Shown here piece by piece: positions 1 through 9,823 of a stretch of DNA of 64,000 nucleotides. The stretch's first letter is position 1. Every line of letters starts with the position of its first letter. The DNA comes from RI-153 sp041391225 (GTDB taxonomy: Bacteria > Chloroflexota > Anaerolineae > Caldilineales > Caldilineaceae): contig JAWKOL010000007.1 of NCBI GenBank assembly GCA_041391225.1, positions 214,124 to 278,123 on the forward strand, written 5' to 3'. The translations under genes were made by a program, and so were the position numbers. The notes beneath the pieces were generated by a model that saw only the letters and a program-made list of their open reading frames with translations, was not told the DNA's origin and searched no databases.

Positions 1-967
1 TTTGACCTACCAGCGCCGTCGCCGCCACGCCGAAGCCGATGCCCGGCAAGAAAGAGAGCGATAGCGCGTTGAACGCGATCCGATGCGCGGCCAGCGTAAT
101 TGTCCCCAGGCCGGCGACGATGATGGTGAGCACGAAGAAAGCGCCCGCGGTGAGCACCTGCTCCACTGCCGCGGGGACGCCGATGTCAAGCACCGAACGG
201 GCAACGCTCAGGCGTGGGAACCAACCCCGTCGCCCGCGGATCGACACACCGCCGCGTCCTTTCCACATCACGGCAAAGAGCAACACCGCGCCCAACGCCC
301 GCGAATAAAAGGTGGCCCAGGCGCTGCCCACCACGCCCATCTCGGGGAAGCCCCAAGCGCCGAAGATCAACGCATAGCTCAGCACCACGTTCACCACATT
401 GGCCAGCGCGGTCACCTGCATGGGGGTGCGCGAGTCGCCAGCCCCGCGCAGCGCGCCGCCGCCAATGAAGAGCAGAACCAGCACCACGATGGTCGCCATT
501 GTCACTTGCAGATACTCTGTGCCGATGTGCGCCACTTCCGGCTCCAGCCCAAAGACAGACATGATGGCCCCAGACGCGAAAAAGCCCCCAATCGCCAGGG
601 GAATCGAGAAGCAGACACTCCACGCCAGTGATTGACGGGCGAACAACGAGGCGTCGTCGAACTTCTTCGCGCCCACGGCCTGCGCCACCAACACCGAACT
701 GCCCACACCCAACGCGCTCAACGCCGAAATCAGGAAGAACATCACCTGTTGTGCGCTGCCCACGCCGGCAATGGCGGCGGCGCCCAGCCGCGCCACCAAC
801 AACATGTCTACGATGCCCAGCATCGTCTGCAAAAAGTTCTCGCTGATCACCGGCCACGCCATGTCGAAGACGCGACGCTGCACCGACACCGGCTGGTCCT
901 CGGCAGGCAGTTCCGCGGCCAACGCCGACTGGACAGGCGCAGCCGGTGGATGAGATTCATTCGTCAT
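1..967 (-). CDS. MATE-family multidrug efflux transporter (C-terminus outside window)
   Basis: Reading from the ATG at 967 gives 322 in-frame codons that run off the left edge without a stop. The protein begins with a polar tail of about 30 residues and then alternates long hydrophobic helices with short loops, as in MATE Na+/H+-coupled drug antiporters. Recognisable family segments are 'AWPVISENFLQTMLGIVDM' in the first helix, 'GVGSSVLVAQAVGAKK' in the second to third helix region, and 'GGALRGAGDSRTPM' in the middle. It would sit in the cytoplasmic membrane and export cationic or hydrophobic compounds. About 130 residues of the usual 450 are missing only because of the window edge. It is divergent from the downstream flavoprotein gene, with 174 bases between the two starts. 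Confidence 0.88.
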   Translation of the reverse strand, partial: MTNESHPPAAPVQSALAAELPAEDQPVSVQRRVFDMAWPVISENFLQTMLGIVDMLLVARLGAAAIAGVGSAQQVMFFLISALSALGVGSSVLVAQAVGAKKFDDASLFARQSLAWSVCFSIPLAIGGFFASGAIMSVFGLEPEVAHIGTEYLQVTMATIVVLVLLFIGGGALRGAGDSRTPMQVTALANVVNVVLSYALIFGAWGFPEMGVVGSAWATFYSRALGAVLLFAVMWKGRGGVSIRGRRGWFPRLSVARSVLDIGVPAAVEQVLTAGAFFVLTIIVAGLGTITLAAHRIAFNALSLSFLPGIGFGVAATALVGQ

Positions 968-1141
968 TACACACACCTTGGGGGGATTTTGAGTTGCAGG
1001 TATGCAAGCCTGCAAGTCGAAGGTTCGAGCGCGTTTGGAGCCATTGTAACACAGGATGCAGGGCAGCGGTGTGCTATAGTACCGTTGGCATCCGCCGTAT
1101 CCGCAACCCGTTCACCCACCAGCGCCCGGAAACCAGAAAAC

Positions 1142-2161
1142 ATGCCCAAATCCATCACAATTGCCTTCCAGACAGACAAGCCGCTTTCCGCCTACGGTCC
1201 GTTGGCAGCGCGGGCCGAAGACTACGGCTTCGACGGCGTCACCGTCTACAACGACATGCTCTACCAGCCCGCCTGGCTACCGCTCATGGAGATCGCCAAG
1301 GCCACGAAACGAGTACGTATCGGCGCTGCCGCGGTGAATCCTTTCACCAGCCATCCAGTAAACCTGGCCGCCAACATCGCCCTCGTGGACGAGGCCAGCC
1401 AGGGACGCGCCTACCTGGGCATCGCCCGCGGTGGCTGGCTCGACTTTGTGGGCATTCAGCCCAAGCGCGTGGTGACGGCGCTGAAGGAAAGCTTCGCCGC
1501 CGTGCGTCACCTGCTGTCGCAGTCCAAAGATCCGCTGCCGGGCGAGATCTTCCCCGTGGCCGGCGGCGACGCCTTCCGCTGGTCGATCCTGCGCCCAAAC
1601 ATCCCGTTTTTGCTCGGTTCTTGGGGAGAGAAGACACTGCACGCGTGTCTGCCCTACATCAACGAGGTGAAGATCGGCGGATCGGCCAACCCCGACGTGT
1701 CCCCGTGGATGCGCGGGCTGATCGCCCAGCACGCCCCCGCCCAAGGACGCAACCCCGCCGACATCGGTATCGTCGTCGGCGCGGTGACGGTGGTAGACGA
1801 AGACGGGCGCGCCGCCCGCCAAAAGGCTGCCCGCGAAGTGGCGCTCTACCTGCCTGTCATCGCCGAACTGGATCCCACCGTGCAGATCGAGCCGGATCGC
1901 ATGGATCGCATCAAGGCCGCCGCCGCCCGTTACGATTTTGAGGCCGCCGCCGCCGCCGTTTCCGACGAGATCCTGGCCAAATTCGCCTTCGCCGGCACCC
2001 CGGCAGAGATTGCGGAGCAGACCCTCGCCATCTTCGCTCAAGGCGCCGACCGCGTCGAATTCGGCACGCCGCACGGGATCACAGGTGAGAACGGGCTGAG
2101 GTTGTTAGGGGAGAAAGTGTTGCCCGCGGTGAAAAACGCAAAGAATGAAGAAAATGAATGA
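1142..2161 (+). CDS. LLM-class flavin/F420-dependent oxidoreductase (luciferase-like)
   Basis: This 339-residue protein has the bacterial-luciferase/Mer TIM-barrel signature: 'AARAEDYGFDGVTVYND' after strand 1, 'KRVRIGAAAVNPFTSHPV' near residue 60, and 'GRAYLGIARGGWLD' near residue 95, the position where F420-dependent members bind cofactor. The length fits 5,10-methylenetetrahydromethanopterin reductase-like proteins. The substrate cannot be told from sequence. Enzymes of this group use FMN or F420 for hydride transfer or monooxygenation. The ATG at 1142 is chosen because the domain begins at 'MPKSITIAF' and the longer upstream reading frame shows no conserved sequence. The gene ends inside a large inverted repeat that probably terminates transcription. 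Confidence 0.85.
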   Translation: MPKSITIAFQTDKPLSAYGPLAARAEDYGFDGVTVYNDMLYQPAWLPLMEIAKATKRVRIGAAAVNPFTSHPVNLAANIALVDEASQGRAYLGIARGGWLDFVGIQPKRVVTALKESFAAVRHLLSQSKDPLPGEIFPVAGGDAFRWSILRPNIPFLLGSWGEKTLHACLPYINEVKIGGSANPDVSPWMRGLIAQHAPAQGRNPADIGIVVGAVTVVDEDGRAARQKAAREVALYLPVIAELDPTVQIEPDRMDRIKAAAARYDFEAAAAAVSDEILAKFAFAGTPAEIAEQTLAIFAQGADRVEFGTPHGITGENGLRLLGEKVLPAVKNAKNEENE

Positions 2162-2221
2162 AGAACAAAGAATGGGTGGAGCGAGTTGGTCGCTCCACCC
2201 ATTCTTTATTCTTCATTCATT
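2153..2221. terminator. 32-bp inverted repeat overlapping the stop codon
   Basis: Arms at 2153-2184 and 2190-2221 match over 32 bases with one mismatch, leaving a 5-base loop. The stop codon of the flavoprotein gene lies inside the left arm. It sits between two genes that converge, so it can serve as a bidirectional terminator. Confidence 0.75.
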
Positions 2222-2241
2222 GTTCACTGCGCAGCAGAGAA

Positions 2242-2799
2242 TTACCCCTTCACCGCGCCTGCGGTCAAACCTTCAACGATCTTCTGCTGGAAGATCAACA
2301 CAAGAATGATTAGTGGGACTGTGACCACAACCGACGCAGCCATGATTTCGCCAAAGGGTTCCTGAAATGCCCGTTCACCGCTAAACAGCGCAATGGCAAC
2401 AGGTACGGTGCGTGCGGTCGGTTCGATTGAAGTGAACGTCAGTGCGAATAGATACTCATTCCAAGACTGAATAAAGGCCAGCAGGCCGGTGGTCACCAAT
2501 GCAGGCATGGTCAGAGGCAACAAGATCATGTAGAACGTCTGAAATGGCGATGCGCCGTCGACTTGTGCCGATTGCATGATCTCAATCGGTAGACCACGGA
2601 AGAATGAAGTCAACACCCATACTGTAAATGGTAGTGTGAAGATCATGTACGAAAGGATCATACTGGCAATGGCGCCGATGCCCAATGTATTGATCACCGC
2701 ATAGAGGCCCGCCAGCACTGCCACCTGAGGAAACATTGTCATGGCGAGAATCACGTACAGGGTCGGTGTCTTGCCACGAAAGCGCAGCGCGTCCACTTG
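2242..2799 (-). pseudogene. C-terminal half of a carbohydrate ABC transporter permease (MalG type)
   Basis: The frame ending at 2242 encodes about 180 residues of a MalG-type inner-membrane permease: 'FRGKTPTLYVILAMTMFPQ', several transmembrane helices, and the EAA loop 'EIMQSAQVDGASPFQTF' that docks on the ATPase. The final residues 'EGLTAGAVKG' are the normal family end. The first 90-100 residues, including helices 1-2, are missing. Upstream of about 2795 the sequence changes abruptly to a gene on the same strand that encodes an ATP-grasp enzyme. No partner permease, binding protein or ATPase is present. The gene was cut by a deletion, a rearrangement or an assembly join, and as it stands could not make a working permease. 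Confidence 0.8.
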
Positions 2800-3773
2800 C
2801 GGCGACGTTCTTCTTTGCGCTTGAGCGCGGCGGCGATGATGGCCTGCATGAAGCCCGATAGCCCACCGGATCGTAATAAAGGCAGAGATCGGCGCTGCCC
2901 GGGTCTTCGGGCGGGTAGAACATGCCGCAGTTGGGGTTGATCTCAAGCAGGTAGAGTTCGCCATCGGCGTCCATGCGGATGTCGCAGCGGCCGTAGCCCG
3001 TGCCTTTGAGGCCCACGAAGAGGCGTCTGGTCATCTCTTGTAGGCGGCGGCTGATGTCCGGATCGGTGACGGCGACGCCGCTCATGTTGCGGAAGTCGAT
3101 CCACTTCATCTCGAAGTGTTTGAACGTCTCACCGGGCGGGAAGTGGAATTCCACGGGCTGGTAGGCGAAGGGATTCATGGGATCCTCCACGTTCTCGGCC
3201 ACCAGCGCCGTGAACTCGCGCCCCTCGATGAACTCCTCGATCAGCGCCTGGCCGAACTCGTCGATCATCTTGCGCCTGGAAACGCAACGCCTCCGCCGAG
3301 GTGACGCGGGAATCCCGCGTCATGCCGATGCTGCTGTAGCTGCTGGCGTGTTTGACGATCATCGGGTAGCGCAGCGTGGCGGCGGCGCGCTCGATGTCGT
3401 CGTCGGTCTTGGCGAAGACGTAGGCCGGCGTCTTGATGCCCCAGTAGTGGCAGACCAGCTTCATCTTCTCGCGCGACGGCTCGTAGAAGTTGGCATCGGC
3501 GCCGGTGAAGGCCAGGCCGAGCCGTTCCAACGCCTGCACCACTTCGATGCCGGGGCGATCTTCGTCCCAGGCGCCGTCGCAGACGTTGACGAAGACGTCG
3601 AAATTGCGCTTGGAGAGTTCGATGATCTGCTTCACCGCCGTGGCCTTGTGGATCACGTGGTATTCTACTTCAGCGTCTGCGGGCAGGTAGGCCGCCGGAT
3701 CGCCGGGCAGATCCACGTCTTTGAGCGGTGAGTTAGATTTGGCGTAGCTGTCGTAAAGGATGCAGAATCGCAT
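2751..3773 (-). CDS. ATP-grasp ligase related to D-alanine-D-alanine ligase (frameshifted)
   Basis: The gene starts at ATG 3773 with 'MRFCILYDSYAKSNSPLKD' and matches the Ddl/ATP-grasp fold. It has 'DEDRPGIEVVQALERLG' followed by the ATP-grasp N-lobe ('YPMIVKHASSYSSIGM'), then, in another frame from about 3285, the C-lobe with 'GYGRCDIRMDADGELYLLEINPNCG', whose E-x-N residues bind Mg-ATP. A second shift near 2860 restores a helical tail, 'FMQAIIAAALKRKEERRR', after which the sequence joins the truncated permease. Such enzymes form amide bonds between a carboxylate and an amine; this one lacks adjacent cell-wall genes and its substrate is unknown. Only one base separates it from the SET-domain gene upstream, so the two are probably translated together. 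The two shifts are likely sequencing indels. Confidence 0.75.
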
Positions 3774-3774
3774 G

Positions 3775-4293
3775 TCACGCCACCCCGTTGGCGTAGTACC
3801 CGTTGTGGGCGCGTCCCATCATGGCAGGGACAAAAGGCACGATCTGCGACGTCTCTTCCAGCAGCGCTTCCGCGATGAGTTCGCGCACGTGCTGATTGAT
3901 GAAGTAGTGTCGCAGCACATCCACCGAAAGGTACCTGGCCCCGGCCACCAGGCGGATGCACGAAGGCGCGCCGCACAGGCAGACGAACGGGCGATCCATC
4001 TCCCATTCGGTTGAGGGGTAGAAGAAGGTGAGCGATTCGCCGGGGGCGATTTCACGATTGGCGCGTATCGTGAGCGTCGTGGTGTCCACGATGGTGTTCG
4101 GCTGGCATGAATGGTTCATGTATGCAATGATGCCGAGTTCCTCCAGATGCAGATCGCGGCCGATTTGGATGGTTTGGTAGGTCGGCTTTGTGACAATCTG
4201 GTAGTCTTCGATCTGGCAGATCAACTCTCCTTTGGTGTATGGACGGTCGGTAAGAAGATGTACTCCACATGCGCCATCAATCTTCGTGTACAT
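3775..4293 (-). CDS. SET-domain protein (putative lysine methyltransferase)
   Basis: This 172-residue protein has the core SET motifs in order: an N-terminal 'GVHLLTDRPYTKGELI' strand pair, 'YMNHSCQPNT' (the N-H-S-C motif that forms the S-adenosylmethionine pocket and pseudoknot), 'LTFFYPSTEWEM' with the catalytic tyrosine, and a post-SET-like 'CLCGAPSCI' cluster of three cysteines likely to bind zinc. It would transfer methyl groups from SAM to lysine or another amine; the target is unknown. The start at 4293 is preferred over 4323 because an AGAGG lies 10 bases upstream of it. It is the first gene of a two-gene unit with the ATP-grasp ligase. Confidence 0.82.
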   Translation of the reverse strand: MYTKIDGACGVHLLTDRPYTKGELICQIEDYQIVTKPTYQTIQIGRDLHLEELGIIAYMNHSCQPNTIVDTTTLTIRANREIAPGESLTFFYPSTEWEMDRPFVCLCGAPSCIRLVAGARYLSVDVLRHYFINQHVRELIAEALLEETSQIVPFVPAMMGRAHNGYYANGVA

Positions 4294-4651
4294 CGGGTGG
4301 GTGCCTCTGTGCGCTCTGCACATTTAGAAAAATAGTGACGGAAATGCCCCAATAGCAAAGCTGACTGCCGGGGCAGCCAGCTTGGGAGCCAACGTATCGA
4401 GTTACAGCTTGATCATTTCACAAAGCGCGGGCGATGTCAATAGATCGGTGAGATATGATTTGTATACGAAAAGGCGACGAATCACGAAGAAAGAAGAAGG
4501 ACGTGTACTGGCGCAAAATGAGTAACACGACCTATTATGACATAGGCGAATACGATCCAAATTACCGGAACAATTCGCCCATTGCACAGCGTCTGTAGTA
4601 AGTATGGATTGTAGTAAGTATGGATATCCCCCAACCTGAAAGGAAATATTG
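4294..4651. other. Divergent intergenic region with a tandem 16-bp repeat
   Basis: There is no gene here. The region separates the leftward SET gene from the rightward lipoprotein gene and must hold both promoters. Two exact tandem copies of a 16-base unit (tgtagtaagtatggat) lie at 4594-4609 and 4610-4625, just upstream of the lipoprotein start; they could be an operator or a slippage duplication. Confidence 0.6.
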
Positions 4652-6031
4652 ATGACACACCAAATACAGAAGAAGCAACTACCTTTGCGCGCCGGTCGAT
4701 GGTTGATCGTCGGCCTGCTGCTCCTGCTGCTGGCAGCCTGTGGCGCAGGCGACCAACAGGCGAGTGACACGCCGACCGCCGACGCTGTCGCCGCAACCGA
4801 AGCGCCGACGACGGCACCCCCCGCGCCGCCAACAGAAACGCCGACGCCCGAAGCCGAAGCAGCCGCCCCCACCGATATCCCACCCACCGACACACCCATC
4901 GAAGAGGATATCAACGAGGATATCGACACAGCCGACCTCGTTACAGCGCTGGAAGCGACGATCCCGATCCGGCCCGAAGGAGGCACCGACGGCTTCGACG
5001 GCATCAACGTCTTCGCCGCGGACGGCATCGACGGTCAGGCGCTGTGGGTGGCTCATTCCTACGGCATACGCGTCTTCATGCCCGATGAGATCCCTCACTT
5101 CGTGGCGATCTACGAAAGTGCTGACGGCGCCTGGAACGAGATCGCCCGTATTGAACTCGAATGTGCCGACTATGTCGACGAAGCAGGCGTCAACCAGGTG
5201 ACCATCGCCCCCGAGTCGCTCTGGTTCACCGTGGACGGCGGCGCGGGCGCGCACAGTGGCTGCTTCGATCTGCTGCGCTGGGACGGCGCAACCTTCGTCG
5301 ATCTGATCCAGGGCTTCAATTCCAGCCCTGGCGCCGGTGACGTCACTGATCTCGACGGCGACGGTCAGAACGAGGTTGTGCTCAACGCCACCGATCCGTA
5401 CATCTTCTGCTATGCCTGTGGTGTGCGCCTCTACGCCGCCCAGGTCCTGCGCTGGGATGGCGCACAGTTGACGCCCGTCACCTTGACCGAGCTTGGCGAA
5501 GATGCCGCCGCCGATGTGCGTGAGGCGAACAACCGCGCTGTGGCACTGGCGAACGCAGATCTCTACAATCAAGCCTTGCCGCTGATCGAAGAAACCGCGA
5601 CGCTTGCGCCCGAAGATGCCGTCGTCCACTGGAACGCGCAGTTGATCCGACTCTACGCCGAGAATCGATTGGCGTACGTCGACGGCGGCTATCCCATCCT
5701 CAGCTACGTCTTCTACGGCGACTACGCCGCGGCGGTGGATCTGATGCGCGATCTCACGCCTGTCGAGATCTTCAGCGCCGAATCGCCGTTGATCATGGGA
5801 ACCCCGGCGGAAGGCTGGATCCCCGAGATGAGCCAGTACCTCGTCTCCTTCGCGGATCGGGCCATCGCCGCCGATCCTGAATTGGCGCACGCCTACTTCC
5901 TGCGCGCCTGGGGCCGCTACCTGGCCGACGCAGGCGATCCAGCAATCGAGACGGATCTCGCGCAAGCGGCCACACTCACGCCGGAAGACGCCCTGTTGCA
6001 GGCTGCCGACGAAGAGATCACAGTCCCTTAG
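4652..6031 (+). CDS. Lipoprotein with VCBS/FG-GAP-like and TPR-like regions
   Basis: The 459-residue protein starts with a lipoprotein signal peptide: positive residues, a run of leucines, and the lipobox L-A-A-C with Cys30 as the lipidated residue. A Thr/Pro/Glu-rich linker (about 35-90) holds the rest away from the membrane. The middle part contains 'DVTDLDGDGQNEVVLNAT', a calcium-binding-loop-like FG-GAP/VCBS motif. The last 150 residues ('NNRAVALANADLYNQALPLI', 'ADPELAHAYFLRAWGRYL') resemble tetratricopeptide helices. It is probably a surface binding or sensing protein; I recognise no enzyme motif. The ATG at 4652 has AAAGGA at a good distance, so the preceding TTG at 4649 is not used. 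A strong hairpin follows. Confidence 0.75.
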   Translation: MTHQIQKKQLPLRAGRWLIVGLLLLLLAACGAGDQQASDTPTADAVAATEAPTTAPPAPPTETPTPEAEAAAPTDIPPTDTPIEEDINEDIDTADLVTALEATIPIRPEGGTDGFDGINVFAADGIDGQALWVAHSYGIRVFMPDEIPHFVAIYESADGAWNEIARIELECADYVDEAGVNQVTIAPESLWFTVDGGAGAHSGCFDLLRWDGATFVDLIQGFNSSPGAGDVTDLDGDGQNEVVLNATDPYIFCYACGVRLYAAQVLRWDGAQLTPVTLTELGEDAAADVREANNRAVALANADLYNQALPLIEETATLAPEDAVVHWNAQLIRLYAENRLAYVDGGYPILSYVFYGDYAAAVDLMRDLTPVEIFSAESPLIMGTPAEGWIPEMSQYLVSFADRAIAADPELAHAYFLRAWGRYLADAGDPAIETDLAQAATLTPEDALLQAADEEITVP

Positions 6032-6055
6032 CAATAGCCTTGAACGCACAGAATC

Positions 6056-6119
6056 AAGATGATGGGATGATGAGGATGATGGAAAGCGCTATCCATCATC
6101 CTCATCATCCCATCATCTT
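6056..6119. terminator. Perfect 28-bp hairpin terminator, member of a dispersed family
   Basis: Arms at 6056-6083 and 6092-6119 are perfectly complementary with an 8-base loop, and the right arm ends in T residues. It closes the lipoprotein gene. The arm contains gatgatgggatgatgagg, which recurs in a similar hairpin at 60678-60729. Confidence 0.8.
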
Positions 6120-6257
6120 TGTTATCTCCGCACCCACCTGCCCAAACTTCAGCAAGTTGTAAGATTGGAGTGGAAACGAGCACGAAATACAATGGACCTA
6201 TCATAGCTTGCGACGATCCTTATCGATGCCCCCAATTCTGCTGCCCAGGAGAGACGC

Positions 6258-9200
6258 ATGAAAACCACAAAACTGCTGTCCATCGTCGGTGTACTGATAC
6301 TGCTTTCCATCGCGATGTTGTTCCGCGGTGACTCGCTTGCACAGGAAACACCGCCGACGCCCACCTCCCCCAACGCCGCTGCCACCCGTCCGCTGCCTGG
6401 CGAGACGCCCTTGCCGACGCCCGCGCCGCGCATCGTGGGCGGCGCGCCCGCCACCCACGGCGAATGGCCTTGGCAGGCCCTCGTCAACGCCAACGACGGC
6501 CAGTACACCTACTTGTGCGGAGGATCGCTGATTGCGCCGCAGTGGGTGGTGACAGCCGGACACTGTGTCTCATCCGGCAGCACTGTCTACGCGCCCAGCC
6601 AGATGCGCGTTGTCCTCGGCGAGTACCTGCGCAACACCAACGATCAAACCGAACAGTTTCCCCAAGTCAGCCAGGTGATCCGCCACCCTAACTACAACAG
6701 TTCTAGCCTGGATTACGACATCGCACTGCTGCGGCTCTCGTCACCCGCAACGCTCAATGCCTACGTCGATACGATTCCGCTCCTGCGCAGCCCGGCCAAC
6801 GACGCGCTCATCGATCCAGGCGACATGACCTGGGTCACCGGCTGGGGGTTCACATCCAACGGCAATGGCGCCAGCACCTCCAATGTCCTCATGGAAGTGG
6901 AGGTGCCGATTGTGTCGAACACGTCGTGTCGGCAGGCTTGGCCTCGCTTAACCGACAACATGCTGTGCGCCGGCTACACCGAAGGCGTAAAAGATTCGTG
7001 TGGCGGCGATAGCGGCGGCCCGTTGGTGGCCGGCGGCGTCGGCAACTGGCGACTGGGTGGCCTGGTGAGTTACGGTAGCCCAATCTGTGGCGAAGCGAAT
7101 GTACCAGGCGTGTATACACGCGTCTCGCGCTTTGTGGATTGGATCGAATCCTACACCGGCACGTTGCCTCAGCCAACAGCCACATCGACGGCCACAACCA
7201 CCACAACGTCAACGGTGACAGCCACGCCCACCAGCACGAGTACGGCCACCACAACCGCCACCAGCACACCGTCCGCCACATCGACGCCGTCCGCCACGCC
7301 AACGGAGACGGCCACACCGACCACAACGCCGACGGCCACCTTGACGCCAAGCGCCAACATCCTCGCCAACAGCAACTTCGATCTGGGGCGCAACGGCGAC
7401 TGGCTCGAAGAAGGTCGCCAGATGGCGCAACGCATCTACTCATCAGATGAGACAACGCTGCCGGTGTCACCTGCCAGTGGATCCTTCCTGGCGTGGCTCG
7501 GCGGCGTAGACAACGAACTCGCCCGCATCTCGCAGCCGGTGACGGTGCCACAGGTAGCGCCGATCCTCACCTTCCGCTACCAGGTTCGCACCATCGACGA
7601 CAACTGCGGCGGCGACATGCTCTACGTCTACCTGGGCAGTCGTATCGTCACCTCGTTGGCGCTGTGTGTGCAGAACGTCACGGATAGCTGGCAGGAAACC
7701 CCCACCTTCGATCTCGCTGACGTCGCCGGTACGCAGGCGCTGCTACGCTTCGAAGTCTTCACCGACGCCGCCGCGCCCGGCACGCTCCTGCTCGAAGACG
7801 TCAGCCTGCGCAGCAGCACAACACTGCCCACCCCTACCACCACACCCGCGCCGGATCGACAGATCCTGCTAAACCCCGACTTCGACAACGGCCCCGACAG
7901 CGCGTGGAAGGAACGGTCCACGGTCTTCGGCAGCAACCCCGGCGCGTTGATCCTCAACAGCGACGAGCTACAACTGCCGGTGACCCCACACAGCGGCGTC
8001 TACCTGGTGTGGTTGGGCGGCGCGCAGAACGAAAGCGCCACCATCTCGCAGACAGTCACCATCGATGGTCTTGGCAAGTTGCTCACCTACCGATACTGGA
8101 TCGGCTCCGAAGACACGTGCGGGCAAGACAGTGTGGAAGTACGTTTCGGCGATACGCTGCTAAAGCGACATGATCTCTGCATTGGCAATGCCACCCAGAG
8201 TTGGGTACAAGAGACAGTGGACATGGGCGGCTTCAGCGATCAGGCGGGCGATCTGCTCTTCCAGATCACCACCAACAGTTCGTTGAACAGCAACTTCTTC
8301 CTCGACACCACGTCGCTTGAGGTAGGATCGCGCCCGGCCACCCCCACATCCACAAGTACGCCGATTCCCACGCCGGTCGCCACAGCCACACCCACCGCCG
8401 CGCCGATTGGCCTCAGCGCCACAGCAGGGCCGCACGCTGTCATTTTGCGGTGGGCGCCGTCTGCGCATGTGCAGACGGTCAACTACGCCGTAGAACGCCA
8501 GGGCAACGTCGACTTCGAGCGCATCGACGTCACACACGATCCGCTCTACCTCGACGCAGACGACGATGCCGCCAACGATCTGACCCCAGGCGACGAGTAC
8601 TGCTATCGCGTCCTGGCCCTGGACAGCAGCGATGTCACGCTCGAAACGTCGGAGCCGGCATGTGCGACCTTCGGTCAACTGCACTTGCACATCCCCACGT
8701 TGACCGGCGTCAACGGCGAAAGCGTACAGGCGCCGATCAACGCCGGTCCGGTAGACGGGCTACGCATCGCCGAGGGCGATCTCTGGGTGGAATACGATCC
8801 CAACGTGACAGCGCCCAGCAGCGTCAGCGGGGCGTCGCTTACCGGCAACTACACGTGGACATACGCCATTGCCGCCGTCGACGCCAACACAGAACGCATT
8901 ACGCTCAACGTGGAACCGCAGACACCCGACACGCCCGCGCCGCTTTACGGCGAAGGGACGCTGGCCCATATCGCGTTCAACGTCCTCGGCCAGGCGGGCG
9001 CGCAGACACCGCTTTCGCTCGTGGCGCCGACGATTGCAGGCGGCTCACAGATCACGGCGACGGTTTCCGCCACACAGACGGTCGCGTTGTCTCTAACGTT
9101 GACCAACGGATCGCTCACGGTCGGCGCAACCGGCGACGGTTTCCGCCAAGGCGACGTCAACGGCGATGGGGTGATGACGGAACAGGACGCGGTGCAGGCG

Positions 9201-9823
9201 CTGGTCTTGTCATCACAGCAGCGCACGCCAACCGCGTCGGAGACAGGCAGCGGCGACCTCAACGGCAACGGCTTCATCGACGCCGGGGACAGCGGGCAGA
9301 TCCTGCGGCGGCTTGTCGGCGGCGTGTCGGCTGCCCAGCCAGACACAACAACGCCGCGCATGCAGGGTGCGATCACCACCACGCTCACGCTGGAAGCCAT
9401 CAGCGCGGTCCCCGGCGCCCAGGCCGAAATCGTCTTGCGCGCCGAAGGGCTACAGCAGGTGATCGGCGGCGACTTCGTCATCGTCTACGATCCGGCGCGC
9501 ATCGTCGGCTTCCAGGCCGTCACCCCCGCTGCCGTGGCCGGCGCCGATGCCAACGTCAGCTACAACGACGATCGACATGGGCGGCTCTTCATCAGCCTTG
9601 CCACCGCCACACCCATCAACGGTGACGGCGTGCTGCTGGCGATCACAGCGCGGCTCGACACAAGCGCCGCCATTCGACGCAGATCGTCCTCGGCAGCGCC
9701 GTCCTCTACGACGAGCAGGGCCGCGACATCGCACGGTCAACGCCCGGCAGCGTCATCAAGCGGCAGGATGGCACGATCACGCCCAGCGGCAGCGCCATCT
9801 ACCTGCCGTTGGTGCAACGTTAG
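6258..9823 (+). CDS. Secreted trypsin-like serine protease with jelly-roll, FN3, cohesin-like and dockerin modules
   Basis: A signal peptide (1-29) and short Pro-rich propeptide lead to an S1 protease domain beginning 'RIVGG' at residue 58. The triad is His102 (TAGHC), Asp154 (DYDIALLRL) and Ser252 (GDSGGP), and Asp246 lies at the S1 pocket, so cleavage after Lys/Arg is expected. Then follow a Thr-rich linker (about 300-365), two similar beta-sandwich modules (about 366-522 and 536-691), a fibronectin-III-like domain (about 717-806), a cohesin-like domain (808-958), a dockerin with two calcium loops ('DVNGDGVMTEQD', 'DLNGNGFIDAGD', about 964-1021) and a second cohesin-like domain. One C is missing near 9670; restoring it gives the tail 'SGSAIYLPLVQR' and the stop at 9821. 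The start has AGGAGAG at good spacing. Confidence 0.88.

Noticed and set aside
632..1141. A 170-codon upstream extension of the luciferase-like gene
   Set aside because: It overlaps the divergent MATE gene, contains no conserved residues, and the family begins at the ATG at 1142.
4679..6049. A 456-codon minus-strand frame opposite the lipoprotein gene
   Set aside because: The plus-strand protein has a signal peptide, lipobox and a good ribosome site; the antisense frame shows none.
7180..7350. Thr/Ala-rich repeated codons in the protease linker as a CRISPR-like or VNTR array
   Set aside because: There are no conserved spaced repeats. The sequence is an in-frame Thr-rich linker typical of secreted proteins.
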